A DNA stretch of 47,387 nucleotides from assembly GCA_021324255.1 (NCBI GenBank), contig JAJPJL010000107.1:1-47387 (forward strand), given 5' to 3'. Numbering within the stretch: the stretch's first letter is position 1; each line of letters opens with the position of its first letter. The position numbers were made by a program, and so were the translations under genes. This document shows, piece after piece, positions 8,742-18,850 of the stretch. The notes beneath the pieces were generated by a model. It did not search any database, was not told the origin of the DNA, and worked only from the letters and a program-made list of their open reading frames with translations. The stretch comes from Bacillota bacterium (GTDB lineage Bacteria; Sysuimicrobiota; Sysuimicrobiia; Sysuimicrobiales; Segetimicrobiaceae).

Positions 8742-8784
8742 TGTTCGTGAACGATAGGCCAGGCATTGTAGGAGGGACGCCGCA

Positions 8785-9282
8785 ATGGAGGCGCGATCGG
8801 GCCTGCCCCTTCATCCGTACCCTGAACCAACCTCCGCGCCGTGCCTCCGCATCGACGGGCTCGTCGCGCATCCGACCGAGGTGGACAGCGCGGCGACGGC
8901 CGCGCTGCCGAGGGTCGGGCGCGAAGCGCCGTTCACGTGCGAGGAAGGGTGGACGGTGCCCCGCATCCGATGGGGAGGCGTCCGGCTGGCGGACGTCATC
9001 GTGCTTGCGGCGCCGCGGTCCTCGGCGCGCTACGTCCGCGTGCACGCGGGCGCCTACGTCGTCCCGGTGGCGGTCGCGGAGGCGGCGGAGGCGCTCTTGT
9101 GCGACGAGATGGACGGCCACCCGCTCACGCGCGCGCACGGCGGGCCCTGGCGGCTGGTGGTCCCCGGCCGCGAGTGCTTCACGAGCGTCAAGTGGGTGGC
9201 CCGGCTGGAGTTGACTGACGATGCCGGCGAGTCCACCGGCGAGCGCATCGCCCGCGGCCGGCTCGCCCCGCGAGCCCGTTAA
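8785..9282 (+). CDS. Small molybdopterin-dependent oxidoreductase (sulfite-oxidase fold)
   Basis: 165 residues, much shorter than full sulfite oxidases and lacking the dimerisation domain. The molybdopterin-binding pattern is visible: a central Cys that can ligate molybdenum in FTCEEGWTVPRIRWGGVRLA (residues 50-70), and the C-terminal SVKWVARLEL segment typical of the sulfite oxidase/YedY group. No signal peptide is seen, so it is probably cytoplasmic. ATG 8785 follows GGAGGG. It is convergent with the PrpD-family gene; their 3' ends overlap by a few bases. It is controlled by a perfect operator at 8700-8713, tying it to the same regulon as the sulfocyanins. Substrate unknown. Confidence 0.75.
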   Translation: MEARSGLPLHPYPEPTSAPCLRIDGLVAHPTEVDSAATAALPRVGREAPFTCEEGWTVPRIRWGGVRLADVIVLAAPRSSARYVRVHAGAYVVPVAVAEAAEALLCDEMDGHPLTRAHGGPWRLVVPGRECFTSVKWVARLELTDDAGESTGERIARGRLAPRAR

Positions 9283-10655
9283 GGGTTCGCGCGCGAGGCG
9301 CGGGCAAGCAGTTGCGTCAACTCCGCGACACGGCAATCTTCCAGGCGGGCCACGGCGTCGACGAGCGCTCGGCGCAGGTCGCTGCCGGCATGCGAGGGCG
9401 CGACACGGTGAAACTTCTCCGCCGCACCGGCCCACGACAGCGGGCGGGTGTGAAATCCCTCGTAGTCGGACTTCTCCAACTCGACGGTGAGTCCGCGTTC
9501 GAGCCGGATGCGGATCCGGCAAGGCATGTGCTCGGGAAACTGCCGGCTGTAGTCCGCGGACGGCCGGACCGTCACCCGCCGCAGCAGCGACTGCACATCG
9601 TCGCGCCGGAGACGCTCCAACCGGTACTGCGCCGGGGTCACCTCCCCGTCCAGCAGCGCGACCGCGACCATGTAGGGGAGGCTGTGATCGGCCTCCTCCT
9701 TGGTTCGGACGCGGCGCTTGTCCCCCTCCTCGCCCCCGCCGATGATGTGGTACGCCACGTCGAAGATGTCGATCTCCACCGCGGCGATCTCCGGTCCCGC
9801 CAAGCCGTGCATCCGCTTCAACTCGAGGGCGCCCTCGATGGCCGACTGCGAGTGGATCTCGGCGTTGAACCGCTTCACGATCGTCCGCGTGGCCCGTTCA
9901 AGGTCTTCCGCCGCCCAATCGACGGCGAACCGGCCGGCGATCGCCTCCATGAAGCCCTTGTTACCCTCGAACACCTCAGCCGGGCCCGTGAGCCCGCGCA
10001 TCGCCAGGAACGTCGCGTGGGTGCAGGCAAACGCCGCGTTCGGGAACGCCAGCCCCTTCCAGTGCGAGAGCGCCCCGGTGCGGGTGACGCGGAGCGCGTT
10101 GAACGCCGTGCCGCACATCGCCAGGGCGTTGGCCGTGGCCCGGGCGTCGAGGCCGAGCGCCTTGGACACCCCCGCCGCGACCGAGTACGCGCCGTGCGTG
10201 ACGTGATCGAACCCGCGGGCCCGCACCGGCGCCGCGTCGCTGAGCCGGCACTGCACCTGGTAGGCGACGGCGAGGGCGGCGAGCAGCTCGCGGCCGCTCC
10301 GGCCGGCGTACTCCGCGCCCGCCAGCACCGCCCCCAGGTTGTCGCTCGGGTGGCACGTCTCGCCGGGTGCCAGGTAGCTGTCGTTGAAGTCGAGGTACCG
10401 GACCAGGGCGCTGTTGTAGAAGGCGGCGCGGTCGGGAGCCGTGCGGCCGCCGCCGATCAAGGTGCAGCGCTCCGTGCCGCCGAACTCCTGCACCTGCGCC
10501 AGGACGGCCCTGACCGGCTCGCCGTCGAGCGCGCCGAGCGCGCAGCCGAGGGCGTCCAGGATGCGGACCTTGAGGGCCTGCCGGGCGGCAGCGGAGAGGT
10601 CCTCGTACGACGCGCGCACGACGAACCCCGCGAGATCGTCCACGATCGTCATCAT
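9279..10655 (-). CDS. MmgE/PrpD family protein
   Basis: About 458 residues, full length for the family that includes 2-methylcitrate dehydratase, cis-aconitate decarboxylase and related lyases. The family layout is clear: N-terminal helical half (LKVRILDALGCALGALDG, then ALVRYLDFNDSYLAPGETCH), and a C-terminal domain beginning about residue 270. The start is one of two adjacent ATGs (10655 or 10652) after GGAGGG. Divergent from the ComA-family gene with only 68 bases between starts, so the two may share a control region, but no palindromic operator is seen there. The substrate cannot be told from sequence. Confidence 0.85.
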   Translation of the reverse strand: MMTIVDDLAGFVVRASYEDLSAAARQALKVRILDALGCALGALDGEPVRAVLAQVQEFGGTERCTLIGGGRTAPDRAAFYNSALVRYLDFNDSYLAPGETCHPSDNLGAVLAGAEYAGRSGRELLAALAVAYQVQCRLSDAAPVRARGFDHVTHGAYSVAAGVSKALGLDARATANALAMCGTAFNALRVTRTGALSHWKGLAFPNAAFACTHATFLAMRGLTGPAEVFEGNKGFMEAIAGRFAVDWAAEDLERATRTIVKRFNAEIHSQSAIEGALELKRMHGLAGPEIAAVEIDIFDVAYHIIGGGEEGDKRRVRTKEEADHSLPYMVAVALLDGEVTPAQYRLERLRRDDVQSLLRRVTVRPSADYSRQFPEHMPCRIRIRLERGLTVELEKSDYEGFHTRPLSWAGAAEKFHRVAPSHAGSDLRRALVDAVARLEDCRVAELTQLLARASRANP

Positions 10656-10723
10656 GCGACCCTCCGTCACGACGTACACGCAGGGGAGCGCCGCGGGGCC
10701 ATGCCGGAGGCGAGGTGAGGACG

Positions 10724-11545
10724 ATGAGTGAACGGCCGTTCGCGTTTGTCCGCACAAACGAGCGCGAGGGGAAGCCGCGGTCGCGCGGCGTCACCGAGAT
10801 CCGCGGCCCATACTATACCCCCATGGGGCGCCGCTATCTCGAGGATCTCCTGGAAACGATGGGCGAGTACGTCGACAGTTTGAAATTCGCCGGCGGCTCG
10901 TTCGCGCTCATGCCCGGCGCGGCGCTGCGCGCGATCGTCGACCTCGCCCACCGCCACGCCGTGCTGGTGTCCACCGGCGGCTTCATCGAGCGGATCCTCG
11001 GGCAGGGACGGGAGGCGATCGACCGATACGTGCGGACGTGCACGGACCTCGGCTTCGACATCATCGAGATCTCGAGCGGGTTCATTACGATCCCGACCGA
11101 CGACTGGCTGCGGCTGGTGGACACGGTGCAACGGGCCGGGTTGAAGGCCAAGCCCGAGGTCGGCATCCAGTTCGGCGCGGGCGGCGCGAGCGCCGTGGAG
11201 GCCCTCGCAACCGAGGGGACGCGCGACGTCGGGTGGGCCATTCACCAGGCGAAGCGATTCCTCGACGCCGGCGCGTACATGATCATGATCGAGTCGGAGG
11301 GGATCACGGAGCAGGTCAAGGTCTGGCGCACGGACGCGGCCGCCCGGATCATCCAGGCGCTCGGGCTCGAACAGGTGATGTTCGAGGCGGCCGATCCCGA
11401 CGTGTTCGGCTGGTACGTGAAGAACTACGGTCCCGAGGTCAACCTGTTCGTTGATCACAGCCAGATCGTCCAACTCGAGTGCCTCCGTTCCGGGCTCTGG
11501 GGCACGCAAAGCCTCTGGGGACGCGTGCTGACCTACAAGGGGTGA
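10724..11545 (+). CDS. comA: Phosphosulfolactate synthase family protein (ComA-like)
   Basis: 273 residues. The family joins sulfite to phosphoenolpyruvate to make (R)-phosphosulfolactate, the first step of one coenzyme M route; bacterial members also occur in sulfolactate formation. Conserved blocks visible: RGVTEIRGPYYTPMG, SLKFAGGSFALMP, TGGFIERILGQG, EISSGFITIP, KPEVGIQFGAGG, MIMIESEGIT, and a C-terminal NLFVDHSQIVQLECLRSGLW. Start at 10724 is preferred over an in-frame GTG at 10715 because GAGGTGAGG precedes it. With a sulfite oxidase at 21478-22689, it gives this genome two sulfite-using proteins in one window. No other coenzyme M genes are nearby, so the product's fate is open. Confidence 0.85.
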   Translation: MSERPFAFVRTNEREGKPRSRGVTEIRGPYYTPMGRRYLEDLLETMGEYVDSLKFAGGSFALMPGAALRAIVDLAHRHAVLVSTGGFIERILGQGREAIDRYVRTCTDLGFDIIEISSGFITIPTDDWLRLVDTVQRAGLKAKPEVGIQFGAGGASAVEALATEGTRDVGWAIHQAKRFLDAGAYMIMIESEGITEQVKVWRTDAAARIIQALGLEQVMFEAADPDVFGWYVKNYGPEVNLFVDHSQIVQLECLRSGLWGTQSLWGRVLTYKG

Positions 11546-11573
11546 CCCGAGCGCCCGGACGCGCCCGCCGCCC

Positions 11574-12845
11574 CTATCCCTCGAGCAGGAGCTGCTCCGG
11601 CGCTTCGATCAGCGCGCGGATGTGCGCCAGGAACTGGACCGCCTCCCGTCCGTCCACGAGGCGGTGATCGTACGTGAGCGCCACGTACATCATCGGCCGA
11701 ACGACCACCTGCCCGTCGCGCGCGACCGGCCGTTCGGTGATGCGATGCAGGCCCAGGATCGCGGCCTGCGGCGGGTTGAGCAGCGGCGTGCTCATCAGCG
11801 AGCCGAACACCCCGCCGTTCGTGATCGTGAACGTCCCGCCGCGCAGGTCGTCCAGCGTCAGCGTCCGCTGCTCCGCCCGCGCCGCGACGTCCCGGATCGC
11901 GCGCTCCACCTCGACCATGGACCGGCGATCGGCGTCCCGCACGACCGGCACGACCAGGCCCTCGCGCGCGCCGATCGCGATGCCGATGTCGTAGTAGTGC
12001 TTCACGACGATCTCGTCCCCCTGAATTTCCGCGTTGACGTGAGGGGACGCCCGGAGCGCCGCGACCGCGGCCCGGACGAAGAACGCGACGATCCCCGGCG
12101 ACACGCCGTGGCGCGCCTCGAGCGCCGCCCTGTGCCGGGCCCGCACCTCCATCATCGCGCCCATGTCGATCTCGTTGAACGTGGTGAGCGCCGCGGCGGT
12201 CTCGCGCACCTCGACGAGACGCCGGGCGATCGTCAGGCGCCGCAACGACATCCGGATCCGCTCTTCGGGCCGGGTCGTCGCCGCCGGCATGGCGGCCCCG
12301 GCGGCCGCCGGGGCCGCGGGACGCGGCGGCGTGCTCACGGCGGCGACGCCGGACGCGTCCCGCCGCTGCAGGTAGAGCTCCACGTCCTCCTTGGTCACGC
12401 GGCCGCCCGGTCCCGTCCCGGCGAGCGAGGCGGCGTCGATCCCGTGCTCCGCCGCCAGCCGCCTCGCGATCGGGGTCGGCTGCGGCTTTCCCGGCGGCGC
12501 GGCCGCCTCCTCCGCCGGCGGGGGCGGCTCGGGCAGCGCCGAACGCGGCTGCGGTGCCGCGGGTGAGGCCGGGCGCGCCGCGGCGGCAGGCTCCGCGGGC
12601 GCGGCGGCGGTCTCGTCGATCGTCCCGATGACGTCCCCGGGCCGGACGTCTTCGCCCTCACGCCGCGCAACGCGCGCCAGCGTGCCGGTGGTCTCGGCAC
12701 CGATCTCGAAGTTGACTTTCTCGGTCTCCAGTTCCGCCACCGCCTCGCCGGCATGGACGGCCTCGCCTTCTCGCTTCAGCCAGCGCGCGATCCGGGCCTG
12801 CAGCACGGACTCGCTGAGCGTCGGTACGACGATGTCAACGGTCAT
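11574..12845 (-). CDS. sucB: 2-oxoglutarate dehydrogenase E2, dihydrolipoamide succinyltransferase
   Basis: 423 residues, intact. Domain order: lipoyl domain with the modified Lys in [12 protein letters not shown] (residue about 45), Ala/Pro-rich linker, peripheral subunit-binding domain ([20 protein letters not shown]), second linker, then the acyltransferase domain ending in the catalytic [13 protein letters not shown]. The enzyme transfers the succinyl group from E1 to CoA in the TCA cycle. It overlaps the sucA stop by 11 bases, so the two are translationally coupled. No E3 gene follows; the flavoprotein at 44138-45508 is a candidate E3 in fold but is distant and may serve another purpose. 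Confidence 0.93.
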   Translation of the reverse strand: MTVDIVVPTLSESVLQARIARWLKREGEAVHAGEAVAELETEKVNFEIGAETTGTLARVARREGEDVRPGDVIGTIDETAAAPAEPAAAARPASPAAPQPRSALPEPPPPAEEAAAPPGKPQPTPIARRLAAEHGIDAASLAGTGPGGRVTKEDVELYLQRRDASGVAAVSTPPRPAAPAAAGAAMPAATTRPEERIRMSLRRLTIARRLVEVRETAAALTTFNEIDMGAMMEVRARHRAALEARHGVSPGIVAFFVRAAVAALRASPHVNAEIQGDEIVVKHYYDIGIAIGAREGLVVPVVRDADRRSMVEVERAIRDVAARAEQRTLTLDDLRGGTFTITNGGVFGSLMSTPLLNPPQAAILGLHRITERPVARDGQVVVRPMMYVALTYDHRLVDGREAVQFLAHIRALIEAPEQLLLEG

Positions 12846-15663
12846 CGGCGCTCACCATGCTCCGTCCTTCCACCCCCGCCGGGGAGAGGGGCAGCTCCGC
12901 CGGCGGCGCCGGCGGCTCGAACGCGCGCCGGAGCAGGCTCCGCTGCGTCGTCACATGCCGCGCGCGCGAGCCGTCAGCCGGGCTTGAGTTCGCCGGCCGG
13001 CTGATGCAGTCGAGGCGCCAGCGGCGCGTCCCCGCGAGCGCGCCGAGCAAGGCCGCCACGAACGGCCACGCCCCCATGTTCCGCGGCTCCTCCTGCACCC
13101 AGCGGACTGTCTCGAGGCGAGGATAGCGGTCCAGCACGGCCCGCAGGGCGGCGGCGGGGAAGGGGTACAGTTGCTCGAGCCGCACCACCGCGACGTCCGG
13201 GCGCCCCCGCCGGAGTTCGCTCTCGTCCAGCTCGACCGTAACCTTCCCGCTGCCGAGCAGCACGCAGCGCACCGCCTCTGCCCGGGCCTCGACGTCGGCG
13301 TCGTCGAGCACCGGCATCCACCGGCCGTCCGAAAGCGTCCGCGGCGGCGACGCGGCGCGCGGATGCCGGAGCAGGCTCTTCGGCGTCATGACCACGAGCG
13401 GCAGCGGATCCGTCCGCAGCAGCGCAGCCTGACGCCGCAGCAGATGGAAGTACTGCGCCGCCGTCGTAGGCACGGCCACCCGCAGATTCGTCTCCGCGGC
13501 GAGTGCGAGAAAGCGCTCGAGCCGGCCGCTCGAGTGGTCGGGCCCCTGTCCTTCCGCGCCGTGCGGCAGCAGCAACACTAGCGACGGGGTCTGCCCCCAC
13601 TTCGCGCGCGCCGAGACGATGAATTCGTCCACCACGGTCTGGGCGTTGTTGACGAAGTCGCCGTACTGGGCCTCCCAGACCACCAGCCGGGCCGGCTCCT
13701 GCACGTTGTACCCGTACTCGAACGCGAGGGCGGCGTTCTCGCTGAGCGGGCTGTTGCAGATCTCAAAAGATGCCCGCGCCCGGGGAAGAGACGCGAGCGG
13801 ACCCCACGCCGCCCCGGTGCGGATATCGTGGAACACCGCGTGCCGCTGACTGAACGCCGCGCGTTCGGTGTCCTGGCCTGTGAACCGCACGGACACTCCG
13901 TCCTCCAGGATCGCAGCTAGCGCGAGCTGCTCCGCAAGCGCCCAGTCGATTCCGGGACGGTCCGGGTCGTCGAGCACCGTGCGCCGCCGCGCGATGCTCT
14001 GGAGAATCTTGGGGTGGCACGTAAATCCGGACGGCACGTCGAGCAGCGCATGGTGCAACGCCCGCAGCCGGTCCGCGGGCACCGCCGTCGGCACGTGTTC
14101 GGTCGGCTCGGCCGGAGGCGGCGGGGGCGGAGCCTCGTCCGGCGCCGCGGCCGGCGACGTGAGCGATGCCAGCGTCTGCTGCAGCGCGGCCAGGCGACTC
14201 CGCACCGCCTCCTGTGCCCGCCGGGCCTCGATCTGCCCCCGCTGGACGAGCGCGCGCACCCACAGCGCGCGCACCGTCGGATGGGCGCGGATGAGTTCGT
14301 ACATGCGTGGCTGCGTGAACGACGGTTCGTCGCCTTCGTTATGGCCGTGCCGACGATAACCCACGAGGTCGATGAGAAAGTCTTTGCCGAATTCGCGGCG
14401 GTAGGCCCAGGCCAGACGCGCGGCCTCGAGGCACCCCTCGGGATCGTCCCCGTTGACGTGGACCACCGGGATCTCGAATCCGCGGGCGAGATCGCTCGCG
14501 TACACGGTGCCGTGCGCGTCCTCAGGCGTCGTCGTAAACCCGAGCTGGTTGTTGAGCACGAGATGGATCGTCCCGCCGACGTTGTACGCGCGCAGGCGGG
14601 CGAGGTTGAGCGTTTCGGCCACCACACCCTGGCCGGGAAACGCGGTATCCCCGTGGATCAGCACCGGGAGCACGGCGCGGGCGTCGACGCGCGGGGGACC
14701 GGGGTGGTCGGTTCGCGTGGCGGCCGCCCGGGCCATGCCGAGCACGACCGGGTCGACCGCCTCGAGATGACTGGGATTGGGCGCAAGCGTTACCGTCATC
14801 CCCCCGGTCGCGTCGGGCGGGCGGCGGGCGCCGCGATGATACGGGACATCGCCCGTCCACCCCAGATCGTCGCGAACGTGCGCGTCTCGGACCGACTCCT
14901 TGAACTCCGCCAGGATCGCCACGTACGATTTGCCCAGGACGTGCGCCAGGACGTTCAGGCGGCCCCGATGGGCCATCCCCACCAGCACCATCCGCACCCC
15001 GTGCTCCGCCGCCCTTGCGATCACCTCGTCGAGCATCGGCACCAGCATGTCCGTGCCTTCGAGCGAAAATCGGGTTCGGCCCGGGAACGCCCGATGCAGG
15101 AACTGCTCGAACGTCTCCACTTCGGTGAGCCGCTCGAGGAGCGCCACGACGTCCACCGGACCCGCGGGAGGCCGCCACCGTGCCGCTTCGATCGCGTCCC
15201 GCAGCCACGCGCGCTCCGCGGGTGCCCGGAGGTGGTCGTACTCGTAGCCGACCGTCGCGGTATACACGCGCCGCAGGGCCGTGATCGCATCCAGCGCATT
15301 CGCACTCCCGGACGCGAGGGGACCTCCCACGACCTCCGCGGGCAAGTCACGCAGGCTCCGCTCGGTCAGGCCGTGCGCTGCCGGGTCCAGGGCGGGGTGC
15401 CCGGGACATGGTCGTCCCAGCGGGTCGAGCTGCGCGGCGAGGTGGCCGTACACGCGGATCGCCCGCGCGAGGCGCACCGCCCCCATCACGGCGGGGAGCG
15501 CCTGACGCCCCGGCGGGACCATCCCGGCCGGACCGGCCCAACGGCCGAAATACGCTCGGGTCGCCGCATCGACGGAAGCCGGGTCGTCCCGGGAGCGCGC
15601 ATACAACTCCGCGAGATATCCGGCGTTGAGCGCTCCGAATTCGTCGCGTGCGTTCATCGTCAT
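12835..15663 (-). CDS. sucA: 2-oxoglutarate dehydrogenase E1
   Basis: 942 residues, intact, thiamine diphosphate-dependent decarboxylase of the TCA cycle. Recognisable blocks: N-terminal [115 protein letters not shown], and the C-terminal [13 protein letters not shown]. The start is ATG 15663 or 15657, both close to the family's N-terminus; the open frame runs upstream into unrelated sequence. Its 3' end overlaps sucB. A long gene without a single lesion, which argues against uniform sequencing error in this window. Confidence 0.94.
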   Translation of the reverse strand: MTMNARDEFGALNAGYLAELYARSRDDPASVDAATRAYFGRWAGPAGMVPPGRQALPAVMGAVRLARAIRVYGHLAAQLDPLGRPCPGHPALDPAAHGLTERSLRDLPAEVVGGPLASGSANALDAITALRRVYTATVGYEYDHLRAPAERAWLRDAIEAARWRPPAGPVDVVALLERLTEVETFEQFLHRAFPGRTRFSLEGTDMLVPMLDEVIARAAEHGVRMVLVGMAHRGRLNVLAHVLGKSYVAILAEFKESVRDAHVRDDLGWTGDVPYHRGARRPPDATGGMTVTLAPNPSHLEAVDPVVLGMARAAATRTDHPGPPRVDARAVLPVLIHGDTAFPGQGVVAETLNLARLRAYNVGGTIHLVLNNQLGFTTTPEDAHGTVYASDLARGFEIPVVHVNGDDPEGCLEAARLAWAYRREFGKDFLIDLVGYRRHGHNEGDEPSFTQPRMYELIRAHPTVRALWVRALVQRGQIEARRAQEAVRSRLAALQQTLASLTSPAAAPDEAPPPPPPAEPTEHVPTAVPADRLRALHHALLDVPSGFTCHPKILQSIARRRTVLDDPDRPGIDWALAEQLALAAILEDGVSVRFTGQDTERAAFSQRHAVFHDIRTGAAWGPLASLPRARASFEICNSPLSENAALAFEYGYNVQEPARLVVWEAQYGDFVNNAQTVVDEFIVSARAKWGQTPSLVLLLPHGAEGQGPDHSSGRLERFLALAAETNLRVAVPTTAAQYFHLLRRQAALLRTDPLPLVVMTPKSLLRHPRAASPPRTLSDGRWMPVLDDADVEARAEAVRCVLLGSGKVTVELDESELRRGRPDVAVVRLEQLYPFPAAALRAVLDRYPRLETVRWVQEEPRNMGAWPFVAALLGALAGTRRWRLDCISRPANSSPADGSRARHVTTQRSLLRRAFEPPAPPAELPLSPAGVEGRSMVSADDR

Positions 15664-15871
15664 CCCGTCCGGGCGCATCTCGGTGGCGGCGTGATCCGCC
15701 TCTCTGGCGGGCGGCTTGATCGCAATCGCGCGCCGACGACGCCAGACCAATGAGCTCCCCGCGTGACAATCACGATGTCTTCGAGACCACTTCCGTGCGC
15801 AGAATCGTGCATCCTGCGCAGAAGACTCGCACTCCCCCCGAGCGCAGGGCCGCGAGGCCGAACCCGCATCT

Positions 15872-16297
15872 CTATCGCCGTCCTCCGTGACGATCTGAGC
15901 ATGGACCTGGCGCGATACGGTCGGACTCACGATACCCGAGCGCGTCATAGAGGTGCAACTTCCGATAGCACCCACCAAAGGTTCCCCCTGGGGTGGCCAC
16001 GACGGCGGTGTTGTAGACACGCCTGGGGTCGCTGGGATTACGCTCGAACATGCCGGCGACGATCGTGATCCGATGTGCGGCCGCCCACGTGCGAAGTTGC
16101 AGCACAAAGGGGCCATCCAGGGGCTCCGCGACCGGCACCAACGATTCGCCCGGATCGCCGAAGTGCGCCATCGCGCCCTCGGGAAACGCGACGAGCTGCG
16201 CCCCGCGCTCCGACGCGTAGACCACCGCCGCGCCGATCTCCCGAAGGTTCGTCTGTTTGTCACCGCCTACTTCGATCTGAGCGAGGGCAATGACCAT
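15872..16297 (-). pseudogene. Carbon-nitrogen hydrolase, N-terminal half only
   Basis: Starts well (AGGAGG before ATG 16297; MVIALAQIEVGGDKQTNLRE) and carries the catalytic Glu in VAFPEGAM and the catalytic Lys in YRKLHLYDALGYRESD. It then diverges after SDRIAPG, before the nucleophilic Cys, and stops at 141 residues instead of about 270. Without the Cys it cannot hydrolyse. It lies between the MFS gene and sucA on the same strand; the lost 3' half fits a deletion between this gene and sucA. Sequence from 15664 to 15871 holds nothing recognisable. Confidence 0.7.
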
Positions 16298-16327
16298 AGC
16301 ATCACACCTCCTGGCATCGTCTAGCGG

Positions 16328-17665
16328 CTACGCCGGCGCACGTGATGCTGCACTCCCGCCCTGGGCGAGCGGGCGCTCCGGGTGGATGAACCACCACAGA
16401 ACCGCCCCAAATACACCGGCCAGGGCCATCACCAACAAGGCCGTCGTCCAGTGCGCGGTCAACCCCACCAGCAGCGCGGTGAAAATGGGGCCGAGCGCAG
16501 ACGCGAAGTTCCCCCAGAAGTTCGTCCAGCCGGCCACCGACGCGGTGAGGGTCGGGGCCAAGTTCTGGGTGGCCGACCAAATGGAGACCTGGGTGAGGCC
16601 GACCGCGTCGAGCGAGATCATGAGGCAGACGATGAGCAGCGCCGGGTCGACCACCCGGGAGGCCAGGATCAGGAAGAGCGCGCTGATGACGAACCCGGCC
16701 ATCGCAAGCGGGACTCGCGCCGCCCATTTGGATCGGGTGCGGCGGTAAATCCGGTCCGCGAGCGAGCCGGTCACGAAAACCATGATGAAGAGCGCGACCC
16801 AGGGCAATGACTGGAGGAAGCCCATTTGGGCGAGCGAAAAGTGACGCTGCTGCACGAGGTACGTTGGCAGCCACGTCGTGTAAAAGCTCTGGATCAGAAT
16901 CAGGAAGAAGTACTGGAGCCCGATCGCCCAGAACTGCGGGCTCCGGATGAACCGCCGCCACGCACGAGGCCCGACCTCCGCCCTGGGCGAGGGGACCTGC
17001 CCCCGTGCGATGTACGCGGCTTCTGCGCGCCCGACCCTGGGATGCTGCTCCGGAGCGTCGCGGAAAAAGTGCCACCATAGGGCTGCGGTGACAAGCCCGA
17101 CGATCCCGTACAGGTAGAATGCCCACTGCCACCCCAAGCTCGTGATGATGAGCACGGTCAAAGGGCCGCCGATGATCGGCCCGAGGTAGAGACCGCCCAG
17201 CAGGATGGAATTCGCCTTGCCGCGCTCCTCGTCAGGAAACCACTCACGAATGGCGTACACTGAGCTGGGCCAATCCGCAGCCTGTCCGATCCCGAGCAGC
17301 CCCCGGACGGCGACGAACGATCCGACGCTCCAGCCGAGCGGGGTCAGGATCGTCAGCAGTGACCACCATCCGTTGGCCCATGTCAGAAGCCGGCGCGCGC
17401 CGAACCGCTCGGCGAGCAGCCCGCCGGGTACCTGGAGAAACGAGTACGTCCAGGCGAAGCTGGTCAGGATCAACGAAACCTCGAACAGCGTGAAGTGGAA
17501 CCGACGCTGGATGATCGGTGCTGCGATGACGATGTTGGTCCTGTCGAGCGACATCACGAACGTGAGCGGAAACAGAATGAACGCCATGATCGCCCACCGG
17601 ACGTGTCCAACAGGAACCCCAGACCTCGGAACCGGTGGCGACATCTGGGTGACGGAATCATTCAT
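16328..17665 (-). CDS. MFS transporter, organic anion:cation symporter type
   Basis: 445 residues with twelve predicted membrane segments. The first segment ends LTFVMSLDRTNIVIAAPIIQ and the loop 2-3 region LLAERFGARRLLTW matches the MFS signature. FSLILTSFAW-like and GLLGIGQAADWPSS motifs fit the anion:cation symporter (phthalate, glucarate, tartrate) group. Start at 17665 overlaps the end of the RraA-like gene by 8 bases, implying one transcript that also covers the truncated carbon-nitrogen hydrolase. The group usually imports small carboxylates, which would suit an aldolase-like partner. Substrate not predictable. Confidence 0.85.
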   Translation of the reverse strand: MNDSVTQMSPPVPRSGVPVGHVRWAIMAFILFPLTFVMSLDRTNIVIAAPIIQRRFHFTLFEVSLILTSFAWTYSFLQVPGGLLAERFGARRLLTWANGWWSLLTILTPLGWSVGSFVAVRGLLGIGQAADWPSSVYAIREWFPDEERGKANSILLGGLYLGPIIGGPLTVLIITSLGWQWAFYLYGIVGLVTAALWWHFFRDAPEQHPRVGRAEAAYIARGQVPSPRAEVGPRAWRRFIRSPQFWAIGLQYFFLILIQSFYTTWLPTYLVQQRHFSLAQMGFLQSLPWVALFIMVFVTGSLADRIYRRTRSKWAARVPLAMAGFVISALFLILASRVVDPALLIVCLMISLDAVGLTQVSIWSATQNLAPTLTASVAGWTNFWGNFASALGPIFTALLVGLTAHWTTALLVMALAGVFGAVLWWFIHPERPLAQGGSAASRAPA

Positions 17666-18340
17666 CTGCCTGACCCGTCTGACGCACGGTCAGACCACGC
17701 TCGAAGTGCTGGCGTGCTCCGCTGAGCGTCGCGAGGGATTCCCCCGCATCGAGACGCTGCCTGAGCGCCACTTCATTTCGCTCTTGCTCGGCCAGAATCG
17801 GCGCAAAATACGCGGCCCGCTCGGCAGGCAAGACCGCGATCCCGTTCTCATCGCCGAAGATGACATCGCCAGGGCGAATCACGACGCCCCCAACGGCGAT
17901 GGGAACATTGATCGCGCCCTCGAGACCGAGAATGCGCGTCGTGAGAGCCGAGATTGTTCGGTAGTATATGGGAAATGCGAGCGCTATGATCTCCGTCACA
18001 TCGGTCATCGCCCCCGAGACCACAGCCCCGGCGACCCGCGCTTCATCGCCGCATAGGAGACACCCCCGCCCCAGCACGCACGGTCGGCACCACCTGACTG
18101 GTCCACGACAACCACATCACCAGGACGGATGAGGTCGAGGGCGCAGTGCACCGCGGTCGAATCCATGTGCGGGATTTTCACCGTCACGGCGGGACCCACG
18201 AGCTTGACGGGGCGTATGGTCGGCGTCAAGCTACGAACAAACCCGAAGTCAGTCAAATGCCCGAGAGTAGACGGGCTCACGTTGCTCAAAGCGTCGATGA
18301 CCGCCGAGTCAACATCGATACGGGGGTGCGCGATAAACAC
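17658..18340 (-). pseudogene. RraA/HMG-aldolase family protein, single-base frameshift
   Basis: The 5' part (GTG 18340 after GGAGGGAGGAG) reads LVGPAVTVKIPHMDSTAVHC and LIRPGDVVVVDQSGG; the 3' part in another frame reads RVAGAVVSGAMTDVTEI, AFPIYYRT and PGDVIFGDENGIAVLP. The frames meet near 18046; total length is 3n+2, so one missing base explains it. The family includes 4-hydroxy-4-methyl-2-oxoglutarate aldolase and RraA regulators. The usual catalytic motif G-x-R-D is GAMTD here, Thr replacing Arg, so aldolase activity is doubtful even if the frame is repaired. Translationally linked to the MFS gene. Confidence 0.75.
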
Positions 18341-18398
18341 GGTGCTCCTCCCTCCCCACGAGCCTCATCGGTACCCCGCGGCGCCACGATCCGGGCGC

Positions 18399-18674
18399 TT
18401 AGTGCCGGGTCTGGCTCGCCGTTATCACCTGTTCGCATCTTGCCTCCGCAGAATACGCGGCCGCCGGGAAGCGACGATAGAATCCCTCGCGCGCCTCCAC
18501 TCGCATCTCCGTTGCCACCGAGCCGACAATCAAGGCGAGCGCCGCCACAAAGTTCGGCAGGCTGCACCCAGTCCGCATCGACTCATCGATCAACTGCAGT
18601 GCGACGGCGTTCGCGCGTTCGCGTCGTGCGCGCAGCGCAGATAGAAATCGTCCTTTCGGTATCTTGTTTTGCAT
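18399..18674 (-). CDS. Small protein of unknown function
   Basis: 91 residues starting MQNKIPKGRFLSALRARRER, rich in Arg at the N-terminus, followed by a hydrophobic segment (SLPNFVAALALIVGSVATEM) that could be a membrane helix, then a charged tail. Start chosen because it is preceded by GGGGAAAG and sits 40 bases below a regulated promoter at 18715-18756. No family recognised. The promoter is the best reason to believe it is real. Confidence 0.5.
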   Translation of the reverse strand: MQNKIPKGRFLSALRARRERANAVALQLIDESMRTGCSLPNFVAALALIVGSVATEMRVEAREGFYRRFPAAAYSAEARCEQVITASQTRH

Positions 18675-18714
18675 AGGCTTTCCCCGCCCCGGCCCAGGAC
18701 ATCTCGGTGGGTCG

Positions 18715-18756
18715 AGCATACGATCAAGGCCTTGGCGGATCGTTGCGATACTGCAA
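18715..18756 (-). promoter_or_regulatory. Crp/Fnr-type operator with -10 box
   Basis: TTGCA-GTAT-CGCAA (minus strand, 18756-18743), 22 nt, then TATGCT at 18720-18715, the closest to a consensus -10 in the set. It drives the small protein starting at 18674. Confidence 0.65.
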
Positions 18757-18850
18757 GCTCCGGGAAGCAAATCGCCGGTCGGATCCGAGAGGCGCCACGG
18801 CGGTGCGTGCGGACGGAAGACAGGACCGTCTAGGCCGAGTGCCCGGATGC

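Noticed and set aside
9312-10718. Long plus-strand open frame opposite the PrpD gene
   Set aside because: Arg/Pro-rich translation without any recognisable domain; explained by the intact gene on the other strand.
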